Assembly: GCF_965227785.1 (NCBI RefSeq)
Contig: NZ_OZ245785.1
Coordinates: 1,984,001 to 2,048,000, forward strand
Source: Gracilimonas sp965227785
GTDB lineage: Bacteria; Bacteroidota; Rhodothermia; Balneolales; Balneolaceae
Direction: 5' to 3'
Length of the DNA stretch: 64,000 bases
Under the pieces are notes generated by a model. That model did no database searches and was not told where the DNA came from. It saw only the letters and a list, made by a program, of their open reading frames with translations. Of this stretch, positions 9,013 to 17,386 are shown piece by piece (within the stretch, counting starts at the first letter, position 1; each line of letters begins with the position of its first letter). The position numbers and the translations under genes were made by a program.

Positions 9013-9867
9013 ATGCTTCCCGAGGCTATTAAAGAACAAATCCGGCAAGAGCTGGACGTTGAGATACAATCCGTTCAGTCTGTACAAGGCGGTGACATAA
9101 ATCAAGCTGCCAAGATCATTCTGCATGATGGAAAGCAGCTTTTTGTGAAGCACAACAACTCTGCTCCCGGAAATATGTTCGAGGCGGAAGCAAAGGGACT
9201 GGGGTTTCTCAATTCGGCAGACACCAATCTTCAGGTTCCTTCACCGCTTTTAGTTAAAGAAGATTTTCTTGTGCTTGATTGGATTGAGAAAGGTGGTGGA
9301 AAACAACACTCAGCAAGGAATTTCGGTAAAGAGCTGGCGAAGCTACACAAGCAATCTGCTGACCAGTTTGGGCTCGATCATAACAATTACATCGGTAAGC
9401 TTCCTCAGTCTAACACCCGGCACTCCAACTGGCCCGATTTTTTTGCCCTGGAGCGGATTGAGCCACAGGTACAAATGGGGGTTGAGTCCGGAAAACTTAC
9501 CCGATCAACCCTTAAAAATGTTGAAGGGATGTATAAAAAACTCGGCTCTATCTTTCCTTCAGAAAAGCCCTCTCTGCTGCATGGTGATCTCTGGAGCGGT
9601 AATTATATGTTTACCAAAAGTGGAGAGGCCTGCATTTATGACCCGGCCGTTTATTACGGGCACAGAGAGATGGATATCGCCATGACTCGACTTTTCGGTG
9701 GTTTTTCGGCCAACTTCTATGAAGGATATAATGAAGTTTATCCGCTGGATGGCGGATTTGACAGCCGGGTTACCATATGCAATCTGTACCCTATTTTAGT
9801 TCATGCCAATTTGTTTGGCGGAAGTTATTGTCGCCAGGCAGAAAACATTATCAATCGCTATGCCTGA
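9013..9867 (+). CDS. Fructosamine/ribulosamine 3-kinase family protein
   Basis: Member of the FN3K family, which phosphorylates ketoamine adducts on proteins at the 3-hydroxyl so that they fall off, repairing glycation. The kinase catalytic loop is HGDLWSGNYMF near residue 190, followed by the metal-binding YDPAVYYGHREMDIAMTRLF segment and a terminal F/Y-rich helix. The 284-residue length is normal. It sits three bases after the phosphatase and its end overlaps the start of the BtuF-like gene by eight bases. Bacterial homologues prefer ribulosamines or erythrulosamines, so the substrate here is probably one of these. Confidence 0.92.
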   Translation: MLPEAIKEQIRQELDVEIQSVQSVQGGDINQAAKIILHDGKQLFVKHNNSAPGNMFEAEAKGLGFLNSADTNLQVPSPLLVKEDFLVLDWIEKGGGKQHSARNFGKELAKLHKQSADQFGLDHNNYIGKLPQSNTRHSNWPDFFALERIEPQVQMGVESGKLTRSTLKNVEGMYKKLGSIFPSEKPSLLHGDLWSGNYMFTKSGEACIYDPAVYYGHREMDIAMTRLFGGFSANFYEGYNEVYPLDGGFDSRVTICNLYPILVHANLFGGSYCRQAENIINRYA

Positions 9868-10600
9868 CTTACCCTATACCCGCATTATTTCACTGGTTCC
9901 AAGCCTTACCGAGCTTTTGGTTGACCTGGGTTTAATAGACCAGCTGATTGGTCGAACCCGTTTTTGCATCCACCCGGAAGGAATTGACGATGTAGAAATA
10001 ATAGGGGGCACAAAAAACCCGAACCTCGAAAAGATTGTAGAACTTAAGCCGGATTTCATCGTGGCAAACAAAGAAGAAAACCGGAAAGAAGACATTGAGC
10101 TTCTTAAGAAATATACCAAGGTTCGTGTTACAGAAATTGATTCCATTCAGGATGCCATCCTTGAAATAAGTTCGCTGGGTGAAATTTTGGGTGTTAAAGA
10201 AAAAGCCGGAGCAATGGTTAACAAAATCACAGCTCTTTTAAACGACCGCCCGTCCAAACCTCCGCTTTCGGTGGCCTACTTCATTTGGAAAGACCCATGG
10301 ATGACCATTGGAAATGATACCTATATTCATGATGTGTTGCATAAGTATGGGCTCGATAATGTGTACGGACTTCGTAAAAGATATCCCAAAACCAACCTCG
10401 ATGAGCTTTTAGGGCATTCTCCCGAACTCATATTACTCAGCAGCGAGCCCTATCCTTTTAAAGAAAAGCATATCGATGAAATCAAGTCTTTTTGCCCTGA
10501 TTCAAGAATAGAGCTTATTAACGGGGAATGGTTCAGCTGGTATGGCTCACGGATGACTAAGGCCTTTTCTTTCTTGAATGATTGGCGGGCTTCCCTTTAG
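9860..10600 (+). CDS. BtuF-like helical-backbone metal-receptor protein without a signal peptide
   Basis: The 246-residue product has the fold pattern of class III periplasmic binding proteins for cobalamin or siderophores: an N-terminal RIISLVPSLTELLVDLG segment, GGTKNPNLEKIVELKPDFIVA before a linking helix, and a second lobe with WMTIGNDTYIHDVL and ELILLSSEPYPF. The ATG at 9860 overlaps the kinase stop. A longer frame from 9803 would lie inside the kinase and still gives no signal peptide. The protein thus appears cytoplasmic, unlike true transport receptors, and no permease or ATPase is nearby. Its ligand and function are unknown; membership in a deglycation operon is the only clue. Confidence 0.8.
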   Translation: MPDLPYTRIISLVPSLTELLVDLGLIDQLIGRTRFCIHPEGIDDVEIIGGTKNPNLEKIVELKPDFIVANKEENRKEDIELLKKYTKVRVTEIDSIQDAILEISSLGEILGVKEKAGAMVNKITALLNDRPSKPPLSVAYFIWKDPWMTIGNDTYIHDVLHKYGLDNVYGLRKRYPKTNLDELLGHSPELILLSSEPYPFKEKHIDEIKSFCPDSRIELINGEWFSWYGSRMTKAFSFLNDWRASL

Positions 10601-10641
10601 TTCTTATTCTGCTATATTCGGGAAAGAACTCTGTGTTTACC

Positions 10642-11556
10642 ATGGCTACCATTCATTCCTCCCACACCATATTCATATTAATTATTCTCATGCTTACAGG
10701 CTGCCAGACCGATAAACTGGAACGTATTTCGTACAACAGTCAGGTTGCCGGAGAAGAACGAGACTTTTACCTGTACCTTCCCAACGGGTATGAATTGTCT
10801 GATAAAAACTGGCCGGTTATGATGTTCCTACATGGAAACGGAGAACGCGGGAATGGGAAAGATGAACTTGGTTTCGTACTGATGCACGGACCACTAAAAG
10901 AAGCCTGGGTTTATAAAAGAGACCTCCCATTTATCATTATCTCTCCTCAGCTGCACATGTTCGGCATGGATGAAACCGTTTCATATCTGCAAAATCGTGA
11001 CACTACATCCATTCCCAACAGACTGGATGAGGGAATCCCTGATCGGACACCATTTTCTGCCACTGCTGAACCACTGACCGGGGTACAAAGTGAGCTTGCC
11101 GATTACACCACTCTACCTAATGGCTGGGAGAGGGTAGAAGATGACCTTATCGGGATGATTGATTATGTGATTGAAAATTACAGGGCAGACTCTAATCGCG
11201 TATATCTAACCGGACTAAGCTACGGGGGCTTTGGCACGTGGCATTTGGCAAGCACTTATCCCGACCGTTTTGCTGCTATCGCTCCGATTGTAGGTTGGGG
11301 GCATCCGGAATTAATGGCTCCCATCGCCGAACAAAAAATACCGGTTTGGGCGTTTGCCGGCGGAAGGGACCCGATAGTTCGGGCAAAACATTTTTATCCG
11401 GGATTGAATAAGCTGGAAGAATTGGGCCACAAGCATGTTCGTTTCACTAATCATGAAGATCTTGGTCACGATACCTGGAAGCGCGTTTATCGAGGAGATG
11501 ATTTGTATACCTGGTTTTTAAGGCATCACCTCAATGCAGACACTTTGGGTCAATGA
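10642..11556 (+). CDS. Lipoprotein alpha/beta hydrolase (prolyl-oligopeptidase/esterase-like)
   Basis: Predicted outer-membrane or periplasmic lipoprotein: an N-terminal hydrophobic stretch ends in the lipobox LTGC with Cys21. The mature part is an alpha/beta hydrolase. Visible elements are the oxyanion-region MMFLHGNGERG, the nucleophile elbow GLSYGGFG (Ser about 193), an acid in AGGRDPIVRA and the histidine in EDLGHDTW. The closest named group is the secreted esterase/phospholipase-carboxylesterase family. Frames upstream of the ATG at 10642 overlap the previous gene and would bury the signal peptide. The next gene overlaps its stop by four bases. The substrate cannot be predicted. Confidence 0.85.
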   Translation: MATIHSSHTIFILIILMLTGCQTDKLERISYNSQVAGEERDFYLYLPNGYELSDKNWPVMMFLHGNGERGNGKDELGFVLMHGPLKEAWVYKRDLPFIIISPQLHMFGMDETVSYLQNRDTTSIPNRLDEGIPDRTPFSATAEPLTGVQSELADYTTLPNGWERVEDDLIGMIDYVIENYRADSNRVYLTGLSYGGFGTWHLASTYPDRFAAIAPIVGWGHPELMAPIAEQKIPVWAFAGGRDPIVRAKHFYPGLNKLEELGHKHVRFTNHEDLGHDTWKRVYRGDDLYTWFLRHHLNADTLGQ

Positions 11557-11933
11557 ATGCAGCAGAAGATTTCATATTGAGCCATGAGGGGAATCAAAAA
11601 CAGGTCATGTTGTACTTTCACAACCTACTGACTTCCTTTCCAACTGTTACCTCAGCAATTAAATATCGTATTCCTTTCTACGATCAAAAAACCTGGGTTT
11701 GTTACCTGAACCCACTGAAGAACGATAAAGTATCGCTGTGTTTCCTGCGCGGCTATGAACTTTCAAATGAGCAAGGTTTATTGGAGAGCAAAGGAAGGAA
11801 ACAGGTGATGAGTGTTGATTTTGGCAGCGTGGATGAAATCCCAAAAAACACTATTCGGGAAATTATTAACGAAGCCCTATTTCTTGATGAAACGGTACCA
11901 TACAATCCAAAGGGGAAACGTATACAAAAATAA
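11553..11933 (+). CDS. DUF1801 (YdhG-like) domain protein
   Basis: A 126-residue soluble protein matching the DUF1801 pattern: an N-terminal helix AEDFILSHEGNQKQVMLYF, a core with AIKYRIPFYDQKTWVCYLNP and a strand with KVSLCFLRGYEL. The family is widespread and its function is not established. It overlaps the hydrolase gene by four bases (ATGA) and is the last gene of the five-gene run that begins with the phosphatase at 8.4 kb. There is no obvious terminator between it and the opposite-strand small gene at 11948. Confidence 0.85.
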   Translation: MNAAEDFILSHEGNQKQVMLYFHNLLTSFPTVTSAIKYRIPFYDQKTWVCYLNPLKNDKVSLCFLRGYELSNEQGLLESKGRKQVMSVDFGSVDEIPKNTIREIINEALFLDETVPYNPKGKRIQK

Positions 11934-11947
11934 ACCGGGTAGTAAGT

Positions 11948-12214
11948 TCAGCATATTTTTCCATTTTTCGGATCTATATAGCACCCGTCTCCGCTTAATG
12001 ATCGCTGCCAGTTTAACTCCGACTCAAGCTCTCTCAGCCACCCGGTAATCTCATCTTCCGTATGAAATACTTCTCCATCTATTTCAATATATGGCAACTT
12101 TTTCTCCACTTCTTTCCCATAATTTACTTTTTCAAAAGAAATCACCAGCCTGTTCAACTGCTCCTCTAACCGATCAGATACATCGTCTTGTTGCTTTCTG
12201 TGAAGTTTTATCAT
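11948..12214 (-). CDS. Small protein with a cysteine-free glutaredoxin-like core and a C-terminal GDGCYIDPKNGKIC tail
   Basis: I do not recognise this 88-residue protein from a named family. It reads like a short glutaredoxin or GST N-terminal fold: a first strand and helix (MIKLHRKQQDDVSDRLEEQL), a strand FEKVNYG, the cis-proline-like KKLPYIEIDGEVFHTEDEI and a final helix. The usual CxxC position is occupied by QQDDVSD, so thiol chemistry there is excluded. The only two cysteines are in the tail, in GDGCYIDPKNGKIC. Codon use and the lack of an overlapping alternative gene support it as real. It is divergent from the receiver gene at 12370, sharing a 155-base promoter region. Confidence 0.65.
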   Translation of the reverse strand: MIKLHRKQQDDVSDRLEEQLNRLVISFEKVNYGKEVEKKLPYIEIDGEVFHTEDEITGWLRELESELNWQRSLSGDGCYIDPKNGKIC

Positions 12215-12320
12215 TTTATCGGAGGCTTGGGATTCTGCTTTTCATGCCTGAACAATTTTCTCATTCCTCAACAACAAAAAAAATTCAAGCAGCTCATTGA
12301 CCCTATTAATTTTTTCTAAT

Positions 12321-12352
12321 ATATTAACATTAGAAGTTTTTAATATTAACAT
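12321..12352. promoter_or_regulatory. Pair of direct repeats ATATTAACAT upstream of an orphan receiver gene
   Basis: The ten-base word ATATTAACAT occurs at 12321-12330 and again at 12343-12352. The two copies start 22 bases apart, two helical turns, so both face the same side of the DNA. They end 17 bases before the start codon of the receiver protein. This is the geometry of a dimer or tandem activator site. The surrounding DNA is AT-rich, so chance is not excluded. Confidence 0.35.
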
Positions 12353-12369
12353 ACAACACAAGGGCTGGC

Positions 12370-12768
12370 GTGATTACACGGAAGGTAATGATTGTTGAGG
12401 ATGATCCGCTACTATCTATAGTAGAAGAGAAGCTGGTTACCAAGCTTGGCTACGAAGTAGTCGGCACAGCCAGCAGTGGAGAAGAAGCGCTTTGTGTATT
12501 TGCCGATTTTAACCCTTCCATCCTGTTGATGGACATTCAGCTTTCCGGCGACCTTGACGGCATTGAAACCATTAGAAGGTTACGCACAGATCACGCTGAA
12601 ATCCCGGTAATTTTCTTGTCAGGCGACGACAGCCCGACAGTGTTGAACCAAGCTAAAGATATTGAGTATGTCGACTTTTTATTGAAGCCTGTAACGAAAT
12701 CTGACTTGTTAAATTCACTTAGCAAAGCAGAGAATAAAATTAATTCTGGGTCTCAGTACGCAGCATAA
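12370..12768 (+). CDS. Single-domain response regulator (receiver only)
   Basis: A CheY-like receiver of 132 residues with no output domain. The acidic pair is in IVEDDPLL, the phospho-acceptor aspartate in ILLMDIQLSG, the conserved Thr/Ser position in FLSGDD and the lysine in FLLKPVTKSDL. The DIQLxGxxDGIE form is common in Bacteroidetes receivers that work with HisKA_2 kinases. The GTG at 12370 keeps the first beta strand complete; the ATG at 12388 has a better-looking GGAAGG upstream but would remove it. No kinase is adjacent, so it is an orphan in this window. Two hairpins follow the gene. Confidence 0.88.
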   Translation: MITRKVMIVEDDPLLSIVEEKLVTKLGYEVVGTASSGEEALCVFADFNPSILLMDIQLSGDLDGIETIRRLRTDHAEIPVIFLSGDDSPTVLNQAKDIEYVDFLLKPVTKSDLLNSLSKAENKINSGSQYAA

Positions 12769-12834
12769 GAACTTAGATCAAACAAATACCCATAACCCAC
12801 ATAAAGCAGTTTGATCGCTGCTTTAATGTTTTTC

Positions 12835-12865
12835 AAAAGCCGGCTCACTTTGTGTCGGCTTTTTT
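12835..12865. terminator. Intrinsic terminator between converging genes
   Basis: An 8-bp stem (AAAAGCCG with CGGCTTTT) is followed by a run of T residues. It follows the receiver gene on the plus strand and, because the stem starts with A residues, can also serve the minus-strand YhdH-family gene. A second smaller hairpin, TAAAGCAG with CTGCTTTA at 12804-12827, lies just before it. Confidence 0.75.
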
Positions 12866-12867
12866 AT

Positions 12868-13872
12868 TTACCCCGCTTGATGCTGCACTACTACCCGGCC
12901 GGCCTGTTTCCCGTCCAAGATAGCCTCAATTTCGGGCTTAAGGTTTTCCAGTCCAACTATTCGGGCAAAGTCATCCGGTAGCTTTTCGTGATTCATTCCC
13001 GATATGCTATCCCAGATTTTTAACCGCATCGGCATTTTGCAAATAGCAGAATCTATCCCAAGCAGGCTCACACCCCGCAGTATAAATGGGTATATATTCG
13101 TCTTCAGTCCATGGCCCAAAATATTCCCGCAACAAGCTACCGCTCCGTCATGATTGGTTTGCCGAATCACTGCATCCAGCATTTCCCCTCCAACCGTCTC
13201 AATAGCTCCATTCCATTCCCGGCTCAGTAAAAAGTTTTCGCTTACCTGGGAAACTTCATCCCGGTGAATGACTTCAACAGCTCCAAGCTCTTTCAGAAAA
13301 TCCGCCTTATCCATTTTACCCGTAACCGCTACAACTTCATATCCCAATTCAGAAAGAAAAAACACAGCAAGTGAACCCACACCGCCTGTCGCTCCGGTTA
13401 CGAGTACCTTTCCGCCTTCCGGATTAATAAGTTCGCGCTGCAACCGCTTCACCCCATACATTGCAGTAAATCCGGCCGTTCCATACTTCATGGCCATTTC
13501 CAAACTTATGCCGACCGGGAGCTCCACAACCCAATCTTTGGGCACTCGAATCAGCTCGCCAAACCCGCCGGAGGTGTTGGAGCCTAAATCACGACCGGTT
13601 ACCACTACTTTTTGGCCTTCGGAAAAGGTGCCGGACGAATCTTCCATTACAACTCCGGAAGCATCGATGCCGGGAATGTGTGGGTAATTCCGGGTTACTC
13701 CTTTATTACCAGAAGCTGAAAGGCCATCCTTATAATTAAGAGAGGAGTAGTGAACTCGTATTAAAACCTCATGATCGGGTAAAAACGATACAGGAATGTC
13801 TGTCACCGACGATGAAAATTCTCCTTTTTCCCTTTCTTCTACAAAAAATGCTTTGAATGTTTCTTCACTCAT
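12868..13872 (-). CDS. YhdH/YhfP-family zinc-free quinone oxidoreductase (acrylyl-CoA-reductase-like MDR)
   Basis: Medium-chain dehydrogenase/reductase of the YhdH branch, NADPH-dependent and without the catalytic or structural zinc cysteines. Marks of the branch are SSLNYKDGLSASG, YPHIPGIDASG, KYGTAGFTAMYGV and the nucleotide fold GATGGVGSLAVFFLSELGYEVVAVTGK. The C-terminus has LLGIDSAICKMP. Family members reduce acrylyl-CoA or activated alkenes. It overlaps the aldehyde dehydrogenase by four bases and is the third gene of the SDR-ALDH-MDR run, suggesting sequential oxidoreduction of one class of substrate, perhaps reactive aldehydes or enals. Confidence 0.9.
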   Translation of the reverse strand: MSEETFKAFFVEEREKGEFSSSVTDIPVSFLPDHEVLIRVHYSSLNYKDGLSASGNKGVTRNYPHIPGIDASGVVMEDSSGTFSEGQKVVVTGRDLGSNTSGGFGELIRVPKDWVVELPVGISLEMAMKYGTAGFTAMYGVKRLQRELINPEGGKVLVTGATGGVGSLAVFFLSELGYEVVAVTGKMDKADFLKELGAVEVIHRDEVSQVSENFLLSREWNGAIETVGGEMLDAVIRQTNHDGAVACCGNILGHGLKTNIYPFILRGVSLLGIDSAICKMPMRLKIWDSISGMNHEKLPDDFARIVGLENLKPEIEAILDGKQAGRVVVQHQAG

Positions 13873-15236
13873 TTTAAAACTCGTTTAACCCATTTTAATT
13901 TTCCTTTGTATGGTGCGTACCGAAACGGAATATCCAGCCAGAATGGTTTCTTCATAATGCTTTTGGTATGCGAAAATGTATCGAAGCTGTACTTTCCATG
14001 GTAAGCACCCATTCCGCTTTTGCCAACACCCCCGAACGGCAGGTGATGGTTTCCAAGATGAGCCAACACATCATTTATTGCCCCTCCACCAAAGGAGCAT
14101 TTTTCTGTGATCACCGATTCTGTATCACTGTCTTTTGAGAACAAATACAGCGACAACGGCTTACTTTTTGAATTTATGATATCAATTGCATCGGCAAGTT
14201 TTTCATAAGTCAGTACCGGAAGTATGGGACCGAAAATTTCTTCTTCCATTACTCCGCTTCCTTCTTTCACATCCACTAAAACCGTCGGCTCAATATACAG
14301 TTCAGCCCTGTCCGTTTTGCCTCCATAAAAGATCTCTCCATCACCCAGATAACCTTCCAGCCGGTCAAAATGAGCCTCATTTACAATACGAGGGTAATCC
14401 GGACTCAACTTCGGGTTCACCCCATAAAAATCCCGAACCGTCTCTTTAAAATGCTCCAAAAACTTATTCTTCACCTTTGACTGAATGAGTAAATAATCCG
14501 GAGCAACACAGGTCTGTCCCGCGTTTACAAATTTCCCCCAGGCAATGCGTCGGGCTGCCGTTCTGAGGTCTGCGGTTTCATCTACAATGCAGGGACTTTT
14601 GCCTCCCAGTTCCAGCGTAACAGGAGTCAGGTTCTTTGCCGCCGCCTCCATCACAATTTGTCCTACCCGGGTGCTGCCTGTAAAAAAAATGTAATCAAAG
14701 TTCTGGGCCAGTAAATCCTGATTTGTTTCAACACCGCCTTCCATCACAGCTACAAACTCTTCCTTAAACCATTTCCCGAGAATATCTTTAATTGCAGCCG
14801 ATGTATGAGGCGTCAACTCCGAGGGCTTTATTACCGCTGTATTTCCGGCGGCGATAGCACCTACCAGTGGAAGCAGCGCCAACTGAACCGGATAGTTCCA
14901 GGGGGCGATGACAAGAACAGATCCATATGGTTCTGCAATGGCATAATTCTTAGAAGGAAAATTGGCAAGTATACCTGATACCTTCTGAGGTTTCGCCCAT
15001 TTTTTCAAATTCTTCAGTACATAGCTGATTTCATTATGCAGAATACCAAGTTCGGTGGCATAGGTTTCCATCTCCGGCTTTTTGAAATCATTATATATGG
15101 CCTGAACAAATTCTTCTTCATGCTGGGTAAGCAATTTTTTAAGCGTTTGAAGCTGGTGTATTCTAAACTCTACTGATTTCGTAGCCCCGGATTTAAAATA
15201 AGTACGCTGACGCTCTAACAATTCTTTTCCGTCCAT
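13869..15236 (-). CDS. Class-3-type aldehyde dehydrogenase
   Basis: NAD(P)-dependent enzyme oxidising aldehydes to acids. The general-base glutamate is in VTLELGGKSPCIV, the catalytic cysteine in NAGQTCVAPDYLL, and the cofactor region has GSVLVIAPWNYPVQLALLPLVGAI-like text split over the Rossmann fold. The 455-residue length and the PFGGVGKSGMGAYHGKYSF motif point to the class 3 fatty or coniferyl aldehyde group. The C-terminus is basic and hydrophobic (PFRYAPYKGKLKWVKRVLK), a possible membrane-surface anchor. The ATG at 15236 shares one base with the SDR stop; a TTG one codon earlier is possible. It overlaps the YhdH-family gene by four bases. Confidence 0.93.
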   Translation of the reverse strand: MDGKELLERQRTYFKSGATKSVEFRIHQLQTLKKLLTQHEEEFVQAIYNDFKKPEMETYATELGILHNEISYVLKNLKKWAKPQKVSGILANFPSKNYAIAEPYGSVLVIAPWNYPVQLALLPLVGAIAAGNTAVIKPSELTPHTSAAIKDILGKWFKEEFVAVMEGGVETNQDLLAQNFDYIFFTGSTRVGQIVMEAAAKNLTPVTLELGGKSPCIVDETADLRTAARRIAWGKFVNAGQTCVAPDYLLIQSKVKNKFLEHFKETVRDFYGVNPKLSPDYPRIVNEAHFDRLEGYLGDGEIFYGGKTDRAELYIEPTVLVDVKEGSGVMEEEIFGPILPVLTYEKLADAIDIINSKSKPLSLYLFSKDSDTESVITEKCSFGGGAINDVLAHLGNHHLPFGGVGKSGMGAYHGKYSFDTFSHTKSIMKKPFWLDIPFRYAPYKGKLKWVKRVLK

Positions 15237-16057
15237 CAATGATCTGTTTTTCTGCCAATAAAAGTATTCATAGAATCATATACACCAAATATTTTATCTG
15301 CTACAAAGTCGTAAATCTTTGCCGGAAGTATACCACGTATAAAAGGTGTCAGCTTCACCATAAAAGGCTCCCTCAGCCGTTCTTTCTCCCGTTCTACAGC
15401 ATCCAGTATTTTGGTTGAAATGTCATCGGGGTCGAGCAGGGGCATCAGCAAAGGGGCTGTAACTCCGGCAAACATTCCTGTATTGATATAGCTGGGCATA
15501 ACCGTAAGCACGTTTACCGGGTCTCCATTTTTCTTAAGCTCCAGGTTCAACGATTCCGACCAACCTACGGCTGCCCATTTACTGGCCGCATATACTGTCA
15601 TTCCGGGGTTAGGAGTAAGTCCGGCTGCCGATGCTATGTTGATGATATAACCATAGCCATTCTCAATCATGGCCGGCAAAAATGCCCGGGCTACATACAT
15701 GAAAGCAAGGCTGTTAATATTCATAGTTTTTTTGATGTGCTCTGTCGAATGTTCTTCAAACTTTTTACCCACTACTATTCCTGCGTTGTTGAATAGCATA
15801 TCGATTGCTCCGTACTCAACTAATACTCTTTTTGCTTCTTGCTGAACCTGCTCCGGGTCGCTTACATCCACTACACCGGTATCTACTGAATACCCTTGTT
15901 TGGAAAGACGTTTAGCGGCATCAAGCAACTTGTCTTCATTGATATCCCAAATGATCAATTTCCGGGCTCCTCTTTGCAACGATTTTTCGCCCATTAGATA
16001 GCCAATGCCACTGGCTCCGCCGGTTATTAGAACAATTTTATTTTTAAAAGAAGACAT
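15236..16057 (-). CDS. Short-chain dehydrogenase/reductase (retinol-dehydrogenase/DHRS-like)
   Basis: Classical SDR of 273 residues: nucleotide motif TGGASGIGYLMG at about residues 12-23, NNAG in MLFNNAGIVVG, catalytic serine in IINIASAAG and the YxxxK pair in YAASKWAAVG. The C-terminal 60 residues carry a hydrophobic helix-rich extension seen in membrane-associated SDRs acting on lipid alcohols. It is first in the SDR-ALDH-MDR operon, whose genes are joined by one- or four-base overlaps. An alcohol to aldehyde to acid route on a lipidic substrate is a reasonable inference, but the substrate is unknown. Confidence 0.92.
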   Translation of the reverse strand: MSSFKNKIVLITGGASGIGYLMGEKSLQRGARKLIIWDINEDKLLDAAKRLSKQGYSVDTGVVDVSDPEQVQQEAKRVLVEYGAIDMLFNNAGIVVGKKFEEHSTEHIKKTMNINSLAFMYVARAFLPAMIENGYGYIINIASAAGLTPNPGMTVYAASKWAAVGWSESLNLELKKNGDPVNVLTVMPSYINTGMFAGVTAPLLMPLLDPDDISTKILDAVEREKERLREPFMVKLTPFIRGILPAKIYDFVADKIFGVYDSMNTFIGRKTDH

Positions 16058-16175
16058 ATAAAAACCGTATCTTTAAGGCTTGAAATTAAACAAATACTGA
16101 ATGCTTTTTGTTGTAGCCAATGTGCAAGTGTTCAGGCAAAATTAAAAATCAGACTATAAGTCAATTATTCATACA

Positions 16176-17258
16176 ATGAAAAGAATATTATTACTCTTCA
16201 CCCTTTCGATTCTGGTAGCTTCCTGCCAGCAAGCACCTCAAAAGGTTGCGCTCAACTGGGAGGAAGCCGAGTCTTTGCCAATGGGAATTTCCAACAATGC
16301 CGTTTCGGCCGCTCAGGTAGACGGTGACTGGTTTGTGTACACCTTTCTCGGACTGGAAGAAGGAAAAACTCATGCGGATGTAAGTGATTTCGCAGCACGC
16401 TTTGACGTTAGCAAAGGAATCTGGGAGCAAATCCCCGGCGTTCCTGACGAAACCGGCCGATTAGCCAGTACCACCGAAACCGTAAACGGACAAATTTACA
16501 TCTTCGGGGGCTACACCGTGGCTGAAGATGGTTCCGAAGTATCCACAGAAGAAGTTTTCAGGTACGATCCTGACGCCAATTCTTACGAGCAGGTAGCCGA
16601 CATGCTTCTTCCTGTTGAAGACGCCGTTTCCCTGGTTTACCAGGATCGTTACATCTACCTGGTCAGCGGATGGAATAACACCAACAATGTTTCGAATGTA
16701 CAGGTGTATGATACCCAAACAAATTCATGGTCACACGCCACGCCATACCCCGGCCCTCCCGTATTTGGTCACTCAGGTGGAATTGTAGGTAATACCATGG
16801 TTCTTTCCGATGGTGTACAAACCGTTGTTGATGAAGGCGAGCAGATTTTTATGATGTCCCCAGGAAGTATTAAAGGAGAAATCAACGCTGAAAACCCGGA
16901 AGAAATTCTCTGGACACGCATTAAGCAGCATCCGGGACAAGCACGCTACCGCATGGCAGCTGTAGGGGTTTCTAACCCGGTAGAGATGGTTGTTTTTGTG
17001 GGCGGATCAACAAACCCATATAACTACAATGGAATTGGGTACAACGCTAAGCCGGCTTTTGCTGAAAGCACCGTTTTCGCTTATCGCCTGGACACCGAGG
17101 AATGGGTTGAATTAGGCGAAATGCCAACAGCCACTATGGATCACCGCAGTATTGCCAGAGCAGGCAACGAGTTTTACCTGGTGGGCGGAATGGTAAACGA
17201 CCAACAAGTTACTGACCTGGTTCAAAAATTTACCGTTGAGCTGGAAGCAGCTAACTGA
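16176..17258 (+). CDS. Kelch-repeat lipoprotein
   Basis: Secreted lipoprotein with an N-terminal hydrophobic segment ending in the lipobox VASC (Cys17). The mature region is a beta-propeller with Kelch-type repeats: double-glycine or equivalent strands occur in IYIFGGYTV, YLVSGWNN, VFVGGSTNP and YLVGGMVND, each followed by a conserved aromatic strand (FRYDPDANSYEQV, VYDTQTNSWSHA, YRLDTEEWVEL). Such propellers bind proteins or sugars and sometimes act as sialate mutarotases; nothing here singles out an activity. The gene stands alone, with a strong terminator at 17283-17316. Confidence 0.86.
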   Translation: MKRILLLFTLSILVASCQQAPQKVALNWEEAESLPMGISNNAVSAAQVDGDWFVYTFLGLEEGKTHADVSDFAARFDVSKGIWEQIPGVPDETGRLASTTETVNGQIYIFGGYTVAEDGSEVSTEEVFRYDPDANSYEQVADMLLPVEDAVSLVYQDRYIYLVSGWNNTNNVSNVQVYDTQTNSWSHATPYPGPPVFGHSGGIVGNTMVLSDGVQTVVDEGEQIFMMSPGSIKGEINAENPEEILWTRIKQHPGQARYRMAAVGVSNPVEMVVFVGGSTNPYNYNGIGYNAKPAFAESTVFAYRLDTEEWVELGEMPTATMDHRSIARAGNEFYLVGGMVNDQQVTDLVQKFTVELEAAN

Positions 17259-17282
17259 TCCGAATCTTATTTTTACTTAACT

Positions 17283-17316
17283 AAAGCGAAAGGTGTAACT
17301 GCCTTTCGCTTTTTTT
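17283..17316 (+). terminator. Intrinsic terminator after the Kelch lipoprotein gene
   Basis: A perfect 11-bp stem (AAAGCGAAAGG with CCTTTCGCTTT), an 8-base loop and a T-run give a textbook rho-independent terminator 24 bases after the stop codon. Confidence 0.92.
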
Positions 17317-17386
17317 ATTGAATCATTTTCTGAAGTATCTTAACACTTTAATATCAGCACCAACGGAAAGACTTAAATATCCTTAC

